From Sclerotiophoma versabilis (taxonomy: Eukaryota; Ascomycota; Dothideomycetes; Pleosporales; Didymellaceae), in NCBI GenBank assembly GCA_012274445.1, contig JAAROD010000015.1, positions 2,604,001 to 2,668,000 on the forward strand: a stretch of DNA of 64,000 nucleotides. Direction: 5' to 3'. Positions 1-10,800 of this stretch are shown here, in pieces. The notes beneath the pieces are model-generated. The model was not told where the DNA came from and did not search any database. It worked only from the letters and a program-made list of their open reading frames with translations. The translations under genes were made by a program, and so were the position numbers. Numbering within the stretch: the stretch's first letter is position 1; each line of letters starts with the position of its first letter.

Positions 1-1541
1 CAATACGAATAGCACTAGGAAACCCCAGAACTGTATGGCCTTTGGCGATGCGTACTTGATGACTTTAATCATCAGAAGACCGCCAATGATGGTTCCAATC
101 GACACCATGACCAGGGTGTGCAGGCTGTTGTCGCGCAACGAGTCGAAAACATTCGGGCGACCGTCCTTAGGATCCTGCCAGATATGGCTCACGATCTGTG
201 GCGACGAAAGACCCAGCCCGTAAAACGCGAAATCAAGGAACAGCCATGCAAGTGATGTTCCAAGAAGATACTGCCAGTTGCCTTCAGTTATAAAGAAGTT
301 CTTGGCGTCAGCCCATGAGGCGAGCGGGGGAACATAGTTCGGGTCGCCTGGTGGAAGTTGATTGTTTGAGGTCACTATTGGCATCGTGAAAGCTGCACTC
401 GATCTATGCTCGTCGTCGCTATCGTCTTCCAAAACGTCGTCTGGTGCAATATCGGAAGAGCTGGTGGAAGATCTGCGCTGGCCTTCGGTCGTCGAAGGCA
501 GTATCTCCAGCTCACCATCCTCAGCGTCCAACTCGGGTGCACCGTAATAGTTCTTGGTATCTTCATAGACTGTCGATGCGTTCTGCAGAATGTCGAGCTT
601 GTACCTTGGACTCTCTGGGATGGTCATCCTGAAACCGAGCGCTAAGACCGCAGGAATGATACCAATACCAATGACCAACCGCCACAAGCGATCGATTGAG
701 CGGAAACATTCTAAATCGTAAACTCCATCCACTGAACATGACTTCTCGGTGTTCGTGATGTAAGGTCTGTAGCTCTCGACAGCCGCCAAGGATAGCACAT
801 TAGCGAGCAGCTGGCCCATCGGCTGAGCAAAGAATACCCAACTCATCATACGTGCTCGGAACTTCCTGGGCGCAAATTCTGCCGTAATGACTGCACTGAG
901 GGGGTAGTCGGCTCCTATACCGATACCTACGACAGTCAGCTTGATAGCCTTCATTGTCAATCTCGAGCTTGGAAAGGTTCGAACACTTACCCATGATTGC
1001 GCGCCACGCAATCAGCCAGCCGCTTACGTTCATACTGTTTCTCTCGCCACTGGAACTCATTAAAAGTAGCATCGTTCCTACAATGATGACCACTAGCTCT
1101 AGTCCGTACATCTTCCGTCGTCCAAGAACATCAGCTGCGAATCCAAACGCGACTTGGCCGACCATGGTCCCGGCGAGCGTCGAGCACATCATGGCTGTCT
1201 TCACGGAGGATGGGACCTGTGGAATGCCATCATTGTCTAGGTTTTCCGGCCAGTAGACGTATCCAATCATGGGCGTTACGACGTTCAGTGCGAATAGACC
1301 AAAAGAGTCGGTCAAGAAGCCGATACCAGCGACTACAACGACCCAGACCTGGAACGGTGAGGCATCGATGGTTTGGAGAGCCCACTTTCTTCGCTTTGAT
1401 TCCTAAGTCTATTATTACAGTTTAAGGTCGCTTTCAGTAGCCGTCACGTACTGGCACACCTTGTTGACCCTCGGTCAAATCTTCTACACCGACGTGGTGA
1501 CCGCGAACAGTCGGTCGCTCCATCCATTTGCGAACACCCAT
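1..1541 (-). CDS. PHO84-like inorganic phosphate:H+ symporter (MFS), C-terminus cut by window edge
   Basis: This is a plasma-membrane major facilitator of the PHO84 phosphate:H+ symporter family. Exons are 1452-1541, 991-1402 and <1-926; introns 1403-1451 (49 nt) and 927-990 (64 nt) keep frame. The ATG at 1541 opens a short hydrophilic N-terminus, followed by KWALQTIDASPFQVW and the first membrane helix. Family motifs seen after splicing are GIGIGADYPLSAVITAEFA, PESPRY after helix 6, an acidic Ser-rich central loop, and a second half starting near NWQYLLGTSLAWLFLDFAFYG. Translation is still open at base 1, so roughly the last third, including the final helices, lies outside. The intergenic stretch to 2551 separates it from a divergent gene. 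Phosphate specificity is inferred from family resemblance; another organophosphate substrate is possible. Confidence 0.88.
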
Positions 1542-2550
1542 CTCAATACGCTTTCGACGGGTCAGATCCAAAGCGAAAAGATCACGTAATGAGAATGCGG
1601 TGGATTTCCTGAGCGTATTGAGTTTGTTGTTCTATCTGTCGATAGCATGTGGTGCTTAAAGCGCAGCATTGGCCTGGGTCGACAACACTCATATCATGCA
1701 GTCGCACACTGCTAATTCCCTCAGCCTCCACCAAAACCATAGATTAAGGCACACTCAGGGGATCATGCATCGTACAGGATAGACAGGCTGCTCACCGGTG
1801 AGCTATGCTTGTCCTTCTGATCTCGCGAACGCTTCCGCTTGACTCAACTGGACCACGTTCCCGCATCTTGTGTCGCCAAAGGCTGTCGGTGGCGTTCAGG
1901 CCCTATTTGTAACTGGAACCATAGCCTCATTCTATCCGGCCCTGGATTGCGCGGTGACCGTTTTGAGCCATGCTTTGCGCTCAGGGATCTATGATAAAGC
2001 TGCGTCGTGCGGAAAAACCATATGCCCACGTCACATGCTTCAATTGGAACTGGAATTAGTCGTTGCAGAACGATCTTTTGAATGATTGATTTACAGGCCG
2101 TAAGCTGTGGCGGTTATACGGTTTTCGGTGGGTTCGTTATGAAATCGGGGTTGCCGTTCAAGGCCCCACGTGTTGATCGCTTGCCTTCTCATTGCTCGGT
2201 TCCACCCACGCGCACGGACATGCGCACTGCGCCTCAACTCGACAACACGACCTCAGCACCGTGCCTTGACAAGACTTGATAACACTTTTAGGGAGTCAAT
2301 ATCGATGAACTTGACAGCGGGCGCGTGCCTGGCCTGCAGCAGGGCGTCAGACGCGCCGCTGAGCCACTGCTGCGGTCTACTATTGGGTTGACCTTGCCAG
2401 GTTTACAGATGAGATTTGTTCTCAACTTTGTTTATTCCTCGTGAAAGTATTCAGACGATAGCAGTCCGGGCAGCCCGAACCACAATACCAGTGCATGAGC
2501 AGTTCCAGTACGGTCAAAGCTGCGCTTCCGCGCGGCGCAGACAAGTGATT
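1542..2550. other. Intergenic, divergent promoter region
   Basis: This stretch lies between the minus-strand phosphate transporter and the plus-strand gene at 2551, so it should hold both promoters. Only short open frames (under 75 codons) without recognisable motifs occur. I see no repeat or RNA gene. Confidence 0.6.
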
Positions 2551-4837
2551 ATGTCTTTCGGGTTCAGTCCATCGGATGTTGTGAAGCTGGTGGAAGTATC
2601 GACACGAGTGTACCTAGCCTTTAAAGGTATTCTGCCTTGTGTACTTCACTCGATCTTTGCTGAAGACCCTGCAGATGCGAACGAGAACTCTGAAGTTCAG
2701 GTAGAAGGTCTTGTGCGCGAGTTCACAGCTTTCCACCATTGCTTAGTTGAGCTAGATGAGCTCATGAGAGAATATGGAAAACCGCTGCCGTTTCCTTTCG
2801 ATGACTTCAAAGACACCATTCAAAGATGCGAAAAGAGCATCAAGCCGTATGCAGAGAACCTCATCGACAAGAAGATGAACTTCACCAAGATGGTATACAC
2901 AATCAAATACATGGGCAAGGAGAAGGAGATCGATGGGCTGCGAAAGCAAATCGCGGGACATTATCAGGCGTTGCAGATGTGCATCTCATTCCTGCAACTG
3001 TAAGTGCGCTTCGGCATGAGTAGCATCACTGCTAGCCTAACTAAAGCACGACAGTCGATTACACCTCGAGGCAACAAAGCAAACCCAGCGACTGCTTGAT
3101 AGCGTCCCATTTCGATCGATGAGTCTGGGCGGACAATGGTATACCTCGAACGCATTTGCAAGTGCATCGCGCACAGACCCCCGAGCTCTCCCGGCAACGG
3201 ATGACGCAGATGGATTGTTTCAAGAATGGCTAGTATTCAGTCGCTGGCTAAAGAGTGAAGATGACCGCATCGCGCAAGAAGCTGGTCTTACAAGGCCCCT
3301 GTCGTTAGGAGACACACCTGCAGCAGCGCCTAGTGGGGATGCGCAGACCGCCGCTGTATTGTACCACCTACGAAGGGAGCTGGAGGACGCTATTATCATC
3401 GAAGAGAACCGCACAAAACGAGCAGCAGTGGAGAGACGTGCGCATCTCGCACCTAGCGACGCTGTTCGCCAGGAAGTGAGGAACCTACCACCAGTACCCC
3501 AACGAACATATACTCTTGATTCCGAATTTTCGGGGTTGTTCTCGCAATTCGACGCACATCGAAACATGAACAACTCAATGAGCACAATACGACCAATCGA
3601 GACTACACCTTCGCCCACTGCATCCCCGGGTGTAGTGCTACCTGATCAATCTTACTTTAGCGAAGTGCCTACTGGTCGTGTGCTATCCATTTCAGCATCA
3701 GAATCGAGTATTGCTGCATCACCTACATCGATGCGCTCGGACTCCATGACTGCAGACACCACCCCTGAGCTAGGATCCTCGCACCCTCTCCGCTCTAGAT
3801 TCTCCGTCACCTCGCTCCTCACCCTCGCCCTTGGAGAAAGCGCTCTTGAGTGGAAACGGCTTTGCCATAGAGTCCAAGTCGAAAGAAGGACATCCTCCGG
3901 ACCGCCCGAGTCGCGTGAGTGTGACATCCACTGGCGAAATAACGAGGATGCAGGGCTTGCAATTCGTTCGGTGTACCGTTCGGGAGGAACAGCGAAGGTA
4001 TGGACTATTCAGAGCTTTCCAGCAACCGGCCCGAGCATACCTCTTTCGACATCGTACCCCGACGGCGATGTCTCCCTTGACTTTCCGAGATCTTCGTATG
4101 GTCGGCTCGAAAAGCGGTATACCGACATCAAGTACACCTTCGGAAGACAGGAAGCAACGCTAAAGTTGCAGACTCTTCTCTATACCAACAACGGCGCAGA
4201 CGCTGCAGAACTGTTGTTTGATCGATGTGTCTTGACAATTTCATCTGACTTGAACAAGCCAGAGTGTCGCGGAAAGAACGTCCGTCTCTGGAAGAAGTTA
4301 GAAGAGCATAATGACAAGATAGTGAACGTTCTGGTATTGCTCTTCTACACCAGTGCTTTGCCGGATGAACGAGCGCACTGGGTCGAAGAGCCTCATTACG
4401 CTTTTCAATGGCTAACTGACGATATGTGCAAGAAGAGCAGTGACAAAGTGACCTTGGTGTTCTCAAAGGAGCCCGGGAGGTGGAATAGAGACAAGCTCTT
4501 CCAGCGTCGAAAGGCGTCATCTGCATCGTCAGTGCCAGCTGCAAATGCAACCTTGACACAAAGGAGAGATTCTGGTCAGTTGACACGCAGTCCACCACCC
4601 GCTCTTGGTATCCCTGGCTTAGTGCGGTCAGGCACACAAACCTCCATTGCATCAGCAATATCGAACAGGTGGTCTCAGTCACTCTTCGGCAGGTCAGGCG
4701 GCAACCGAGTTGGCGATCTCAACCGCTTTGGGTACAATGAGTTGGAAATCAAGTTTCAGAGCAAATCCGATCGGAAAGACTTCGTGGCATTGTGGCAACA
4801 GCATGTAAAACAACTCATCTCGCCGTTATCCAAATAA
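2551..4837 (+). CDS. Protein with fungal STAND N-terminal-type helical domain, no NTPase domain
   Basis: Three exons, 2551-2626, 2675-2999 and 3055-4837, encode 727 aa; introns are 48 and 55 nt. The first intron is a multiple of three, so read-through would also stay open; I favour splicing because of the GTATTC donor and CCTGCAG acceptor. Residues 1 to about 165 are helical and resemble the domain found at the N-terminus of fungal STAND/NLR proteins (FGFSPSDVVKLVEVSTRVYLAFK, then leucine-rich helices ending QTQRLLDSVPF). A Ser/Thr/Pro-rich linker follows. The C-terminal third is a compact uncharacterised region rich in Trp and Tyr, with a short WQQHVKQL end. No Walker motifs or repeats are present, so this is not a complete STAND protein. 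A role in heterokaryon-type signalling is inference only; no function is assigned. Confidence 0.82.
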
Positions 4838-5565
4838 TGATATGGTGTACAAAGCCATTGTGCACAATGTGTTCGTCTACAATCATTATCGTCGACTTCG
4901 CATATGAGTGTACCTTCGTGTTTGAGGCTACATGGAGTGCACTTGGTGGGAGTGTGGTAGGCCAGGATTAGGGGTGGTTTTCCGCGTGCGTCGCCTCAGG
5001 CTACCAATTTCAGGGAATTCTTTGCGCCGCGGGAAAAATATCCCCGCATCGCAGCACGCTATAATAAGCTAATCTGCGCTATCGTCAGGAGCTCATATCC
5101 CCGCATGAGCGATTTCTCCGAGTAAGCTACACCTCGCTACTGTACCCCAGGGAATCTATCCCCGCATCTATAGGAGACCCACCCCCGCACGCTAGTAGGA
5201 GCCGAAACACGACCTTCTGGTTGTCCAGACCATCCCAAAAGCTATTCAGCTGAAGGCCATGGGTCCGCGCTTTGAGGGAACATCGTTCCACCGGGCCAAG
5301 CTAGATCTCAGCCACAGTCTCGATTGTTCCTGCGTAGCCTGGGCTTTCGACTGTACCACCACGATATGGTAGGCAACTCCGCAGCAATCTTCAAATGCAC
5401 CAGTAACGATTCAATCGCCGGGGCCGAACTTCACATCTACATAAGCCTACCCCTACCCCAGGTTTTGCTTCCCCAGATCATCCATCGGTCCACTTCGCTA
5501 AACACGTGGCTCAAGCTTCGTGATCATCGATCCCCACTTGCATTGAGTCTACTACAACAACTACC
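4838..5565. other. Intergenic; promoter of the inositol/sugar transporter
   Basis: The 728-bp gap upstream of the MFS gene has no supported ORF. It holds the cluster of CCCCGC-containing 11-mers described separately and a pyrimidine-rich stretch just before the ATG at 5566. Confidence 0.6.
5039..5189. promoter_or_regulatory. Cluster of CreA/Mig1-like sites
   Basis: The 11-mer TATCCCCGCAT occurs identically at 5039-5049, 5096-5106 and 5157-5167, and CCCCGCA recurs at 5183-5189. On the minus strand each core reads GCGGGG, which fits the CreA consensus SYGGRG and the Mig1 core. A CTGGGG-type match lies near 5143. The cluster is about 380-530 bp upstream of the sugar/inositol transporter start, where carbon catabolite control would act. 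Binding is inference from the consensus. Confidence 0.5.
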
Positions 5566-7286
5566 ATGGCCCCCACACTTTTCGAGAAGGAGACCACTGA
5601 GGTCGATTTCAAGGAAAACATCCTAGAGCATGGTGGCGACGATGCGGCTTTTGCTGTTGCCGAGCTCGATGCGATCGAGCAGACACCTGTCTCCCGCTTT
5701 GTCTGGCTTGTCACTATTACGTGCTCTGTCGCTGGAGCCCTTTTCGGTTACGATACCGGCATCAGTAGGTTCTTCAATCTTTTTGTCTCAGATAGCGTTG
5801 CTAATGATTATAGTCTCTGCAGTTCTCGTCTACCTTAACGAAGACCTCGATGGACGATTGATGAGCAACCAGGAGAAGGAGGCTATCACATCCCTCTGCT
5901 CTGGTGGCGCTTTCTTCGGTGCCATTCTTGCCGGTCTCTACGCGGACAGGTTCGGTCGCAAAACCGGTATTTACATTGGCTGCGTCCTCTTTACCATAGG
6001 CGCTTTGATCCAAGCCGCCTCATACACTTTCGCTCAGATGTGTGTCGGCCGCCTGGTTGTCGGGTTTGGCGTCGGCAGTGCTGCTATGATCGCTCCGCTA
6101 TACATCGCAGAAATTGCTCCGACCAGATACCGCGGTCGCATGATTGTAAGTTCTGTTGGAGTCTGTACAATTCATCAACACAAGCTGATCAGATCAGGGT
6201 CTTAACAACATGAGTATCACTGGTGGACAGGTGCTCTCCTACGGAATTGGTGCTGGTTTCGCATACGTCCCTCACGGCTGGAGGTACATGGTCGGTCTCG
6301 GCGGTGTACCTTCCATCATCCTGGCCGCCCTCCTGCCTTTCTGCCCTGAGTCGCCTCGCCAACTCATTGCGAAGGGCCGCGAGGAAGAAGCTGCAGCAGT
6401 CTTCCACCGCGTGTTCCACCAGGCCACCCCCGAACAGGTTGCCAACAAGATCAAGCTAATCAAGATGTCCATGGCAGAGGCTGAGCACGCGACCGAAGGC
6501 AAGACACGCTGGCAGATCATTAAAGAGCTCCACACCAACCCCAGGCATTTCCGTGCACTAGTAGTTGCTTGCGGTCTCATGGTGATCTCGCAGATGTCTG
6601 GCTTCAACACACTCATGTACTACTCCTCGACTCTTTTCGCTCTCGTCGGATTCTCGAACCCCACCGCAGTCGGACTTGTTGTCGCCGGCACAAACTTCGT
6701 TATGACCTTCATCAACGCCATGTTTGCCGATCCCTGGGGCCGACGTAAGATTCTTGTATCCACTGCTTGGGGCATGTCTGTTGGTCTGCTGTCAGTTGCG
6801 GTTGCATTCCATTGGATCCCCGTCAACACATCGACTCTGGAGCTAGAGCAGAAGTCGATTTCCGCCGCAGCCGTTGTCGTACTCGTATTCATCATCTTCT
6901 TCGTCATCATGTACGGTGTATCAGTCGGCAACACAGCGTGGATGAGTACCGACTTCTTCAGTCAAGACGTGCGCGCCATTGGCACGATGTGGCTTACCTG
7001 CTCATGCTGGGGCTCCAACGTCATCGTCTCGTCTACCTTCCTTACGCAGATGCACTCGCTCACCCCGTCGGGTACCTTTGGCTTCTACGCAGCTATTTGT
7101 TTCGTCGGCTGGGTCCTTATTATTTTCTTCTACCCTGAAGTTTCGGGCCTTACAATCGATGAGACGAGTCAGGTCTTCGATCAGAGTATGTTCAAGATGG
7201 TCAGCTTTGCGAGGAAGAGGAGGCAGGAGCGTAAGGCGGCTGGCGCGCTTGTCAAGAACACCGCCACCATTGCAGTTGGTCACTAA
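5566..7286 (+). CDS. MFS sugar/polyol transporter, myo-inositol (ITR) type
   Basis: Three exons, 5566-5764, 5814-6145 and 6198-7286, encode 539 aa, with introns of 49 and 52 nt. Twelve membrane helices are expected. Motifs visible are GYDTGIISAVLVYLNEDL in helix 1, DRFGRK in the 2-3 loop, RGRMIGLNNMSITGGQ, PESPRQL after helix 6, and a C-terminal half with GTFGFYAAICFVGW and PEVSGLTIDE. The YGIGAGFAYVPHGWRYMVGL stretch and the PEVSGL end resemble yeast ITR1/ITR2 more than hexose carriers. I therefore call myo-inositol:H+ symport, with hexose or quinate as alternatives. The protein should sit in the plasma membrane. The CreA-like cluster upstream suggests glucose repression. The start has a good context (ACCATGG). 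Confidence 0.9.
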
Positions 7287-7878
7287 GCGCAGGATGAGTT
7301 TCGAGGTGCAAGAAGGTCAGAAGACTGTAGTTTTAGGATAACGTAGGTGGATTGTGGGCTTTGAAGGAAGGAACTTGTCTCGCCGCTTTGTACTCCGTAT
7401 TCGGTCCGTATTTGACTTCCCCAAGTCCATCAATGAACATTACAACAACAACATGTGTCGACTTCTAACGTTAAAGCTACGGATCTAGTAGTGTTCCATT
7501 AATTCAGTACTAGGTTTTCCCTCAATTACTTCCGCTCTACAACAAGTTACTGGAAAACAAAATCTACACTTTTAGTGTTCTTTGTAGGTAGCGGAACAAG
7601 TGCACGGACGCCGCCACCACATGAGTTGAAACGCATTGGAACAACAAATATCTTCATCGCACCGTCTACTGCACATCGCAGAAAACATGCAGGATCATGG
7701 CATTACGTCGCGATCATGCGCGATGTTTTGAAAGATATCCCGCACCGAAGGACGTTGTGACAAGCTTCGTGTGACTGAATGTGAGCATTAGGCGTCCAGC
7801 GGCTGCTGCCTGCTAAAACGATAGGTATATCAGCTTTGACGCCTGTACCGACCTCTCCACCCCGGTGTCCCTTGAACT
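7287..7878. other. Intergenic
   Basis: This 592-bp gap separates the inositol transporter from the NACHT-ankyrin gene. It is moderately AT-rich and has one 61-codon open frame (7575-7760) with no motif support. I see nothing else in it. Confidence 0.55.
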
Positions 7879-10800
7879 ATGACTTCTGTCGATAGCAATT
7901 ACGACGAGGACGTTGTTGTGATTGATCGCGATGACATCAGCAACTACAACCCCGAGCAGGTCCTTCCAGAGCCCCCCGCGGAAGTCAAGAAAATTCGATC
8001 ATGGCTACAGGCCACCGACTACGCTCATGCCAGCGGAGAGTATCGCAAGCATCTTGCCTCTCACATGCCAGGCACTGGTTCATGGCTGACATCCAGCGCC
8101 ACCTATGATAAATGGCTGAACGATCCTGATCACACGACGCTGTGGATCAAGGGTATACCGGGCTCAGGGAAGTCGGTCGTTGCCGCGCATTTGATTGACT
8201 GCCTCACACAGGCTCATCCTGGTGAGCCTGTGTTGTACTTCTTCTTCCGACAAATCATCGACGCAAATCACAAACCGACGGCCTTACTGCGCGATTGGCT
8301 CGACCAGATTCTCGACTACTCTCCGCCGCTGCAGAAGGAACTGAAAGAATATGTCAAGAACAACCGGTCCCTCAAGAGTTTGTCGATGGAAGATCTGTGG
8401 AGTTACCTCCGCCTTGCGATTGCGAACCTGCCAGGCAGAGCTTTTTGTGTCGCGGATGCGCTTGACGAGATGGACCATGGCAACGAAAACTTCATAGAAT
8501 CACTCGCCCGCTTCAGTAAATACGCGCCAAATAAGGTCAAAGTCATCATCACAAGTCGCCCATTATCGATCATTGAGGGATCACTGCGACAATGCGACAT
8601 CCTGCGTCTACGGCTGGAGGAGAGGATGGTAGATACAGACATCTCCAACTATGTCGAGCATGGTCTTAAGATGTCTGAGCTATCTGGAACTGATCGAGAT
8701 CTGGTTCGAGAGGCGATTCCCGGGCATGCTAATGGCATTTTCCTCTATGCCAAGCTTGCCATGGACTCCTTCCTCGAGCCTGGTGCTAAAGCTGATTCGG
8801 TTCTGCGGTCACTACCCGTTGATCTGCACGAGATGTACACGAAATTGCTACGTGAGCACGCAGCCCGATCGGGTGTTCCTCAAGACATCCAGCTGCTTAT
8901 TCTCCAATGGGTGACACATGCTACCCGCCCGTTAAGACTTCTTGAGCTTGCGGAAATGGTACACATAACCTTTTGTCAGGATAGGGGCGCAGATGTCCCC
9001 CTGGGCATAAAAATGGCTAAGGACCTTGTACGCGCTGCGGTAGGGCCACTACTTGAGATCTTGCCGAACGAAACAGTCTGCGTTATTCATCACTCTTTTA
9101 CAGAGTATCTTAAATGTATGACTAGATCTGAGTACGATGGTGGTTATCCGATTTTGCGCCTCGGTGCAACACACGGTCGCTTGGCACTTGCTTGCGTTGA
9201 ATATCTCCAAGCCGGCTGCCTGGATAACATCTCTCTCACCCAATGCGAGGACGAAAGTAATGATACCGATCTCTCAACACTCATTAAACGTACACAGGAC
9301 GGGGACTTCTACGGCCACGACTCGCGGCTTATGGAGGAAGACCAAAGAACTAGGCTTCAGCATCCATTCTACGCATATGCTGCAGCTCATTGGCACTTGC
9401 ATGTGAAGCGTTCTTGTGATGGTGGGTTTCCTCAGGAGCCCATCAACTCAGCCCTCAAAAGATTCCTTACAAATCGACAGTGCTCAAAAGCTTGGCTCAA
9501 GATGCAGTGGGCTAAGAACGAAGAGGCCAGCCGAGGGGTCACGCCTCTGCATATAGCTGCTCGTTATGGCTTGACTGACTTTGCCCAACATCTACAATCT
9601 GAAAACGCCGATGTGAACGCTGTTGATGTATTCGGAAGGACCCCTTTGTGGTGGGCAGCAGCCGGCGGTCATGCCGACACGGTCAGAATCTTGATGCAAG
9701 CTGGAGCGGATCCAGATGCAGACGAAAAAGTCAGTGGTTTAAGGCCCTTGCACGAAGCAGCGAGCAAGAACCACGCAGAAGCTGTTCGCGCTCTACTTGA
9801 GGCTGGAGTTGATCCTTTGACTCCCAAAGCACGTGAGGATCCAGGGATGCGGTGCGGAAACTCCTCAAGAACACGAGGCCATACTCCCTTGATGGTAAGT
9901 AGGCCCTGGTCGTCGCCCCAGTGCAATCGACTTACAAATCGAAGTATGCGTGCGAAAACGGCCATCCAGAGGCGTTGAAAGCATTTCTGCCATTTCTCAC
10001 GAACACCGACATTGCCCATCGAGCTTTAGCATGGTCAGTCAGGCATGGACGCTCCAAGCTTGTAAGACTTCTGCTTCAACATCCAGGCGTGGACCCCAAT
10101 GCCAAAGTGCGTGGGGACACCGTGCTATACTTAGCATGCAAAGCATTGGATCGAGATACAATTGTGGCTCTGGTCGAAGCTGGTGCCGATCCTTCGGTCT
10201 TGTCCGTAGACGCGAGTGATGAGTTTGGTGGCATTGGTTGTCTTCGTATGCCAAACTTTAATATGACCAATGACGAGATCAGAGGATACAGTGTTCTCTA
10301 TGCCTTGTGCGGTGGCCATCAACGAGGATACAGCAGGACAGAAAAATCCGATGCTACCACACTGCAGGAACTGTTCGATCTGCTCTTGCAGAGGGGAGCG
10401 TGTGTTCATGTGCGCACACAAGACGGACGCACGGCTTTGCATGTTGCTGTCCATAGCCCGGTCTTGACGAGACTGCTTCTCAGAGCAGGGGCAGACGCTA
10501 ACGTGACGGATAATGTTGCCAACTCTCCTCTACATCTCGCCACGTCACCAGAGTCCATCGCTCTTTTAGTGGAAGAAGGCAACGCTAACGTCAACTCGAT
10601 TGTGTTGTCTGATGGAAAAACACCATTGATGCGCATGCTAGACGGGCATCACAAAGAAGCAGTTCGCAAACTTTTAGGTTATCGCCCGGACCTAACCACC
10701 AAAAGCTCCAGTGGCGAGGGACCGATGCACCTTGCTCTGAAGTCGCACAGTGTCGACAGTTCCATCATCAAAGCGCTTATAGATGCGGGTGCCGACCCCG

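Noticed and set aside
1870..2279. Plus-strand frames of 65-73 codons upstream of the STAND-like gene
   Set aside because: Short, overlapping and without motifs; they lie in a divergent promoter.
9669..10019. Frames spanning the NACHT-ankyrin intron that suggest two separate genes
   Set aside because: A 50-nt intron with a GTAAGT donor joins the two long frames in phase, and ankyrin repeats continue across the junction.
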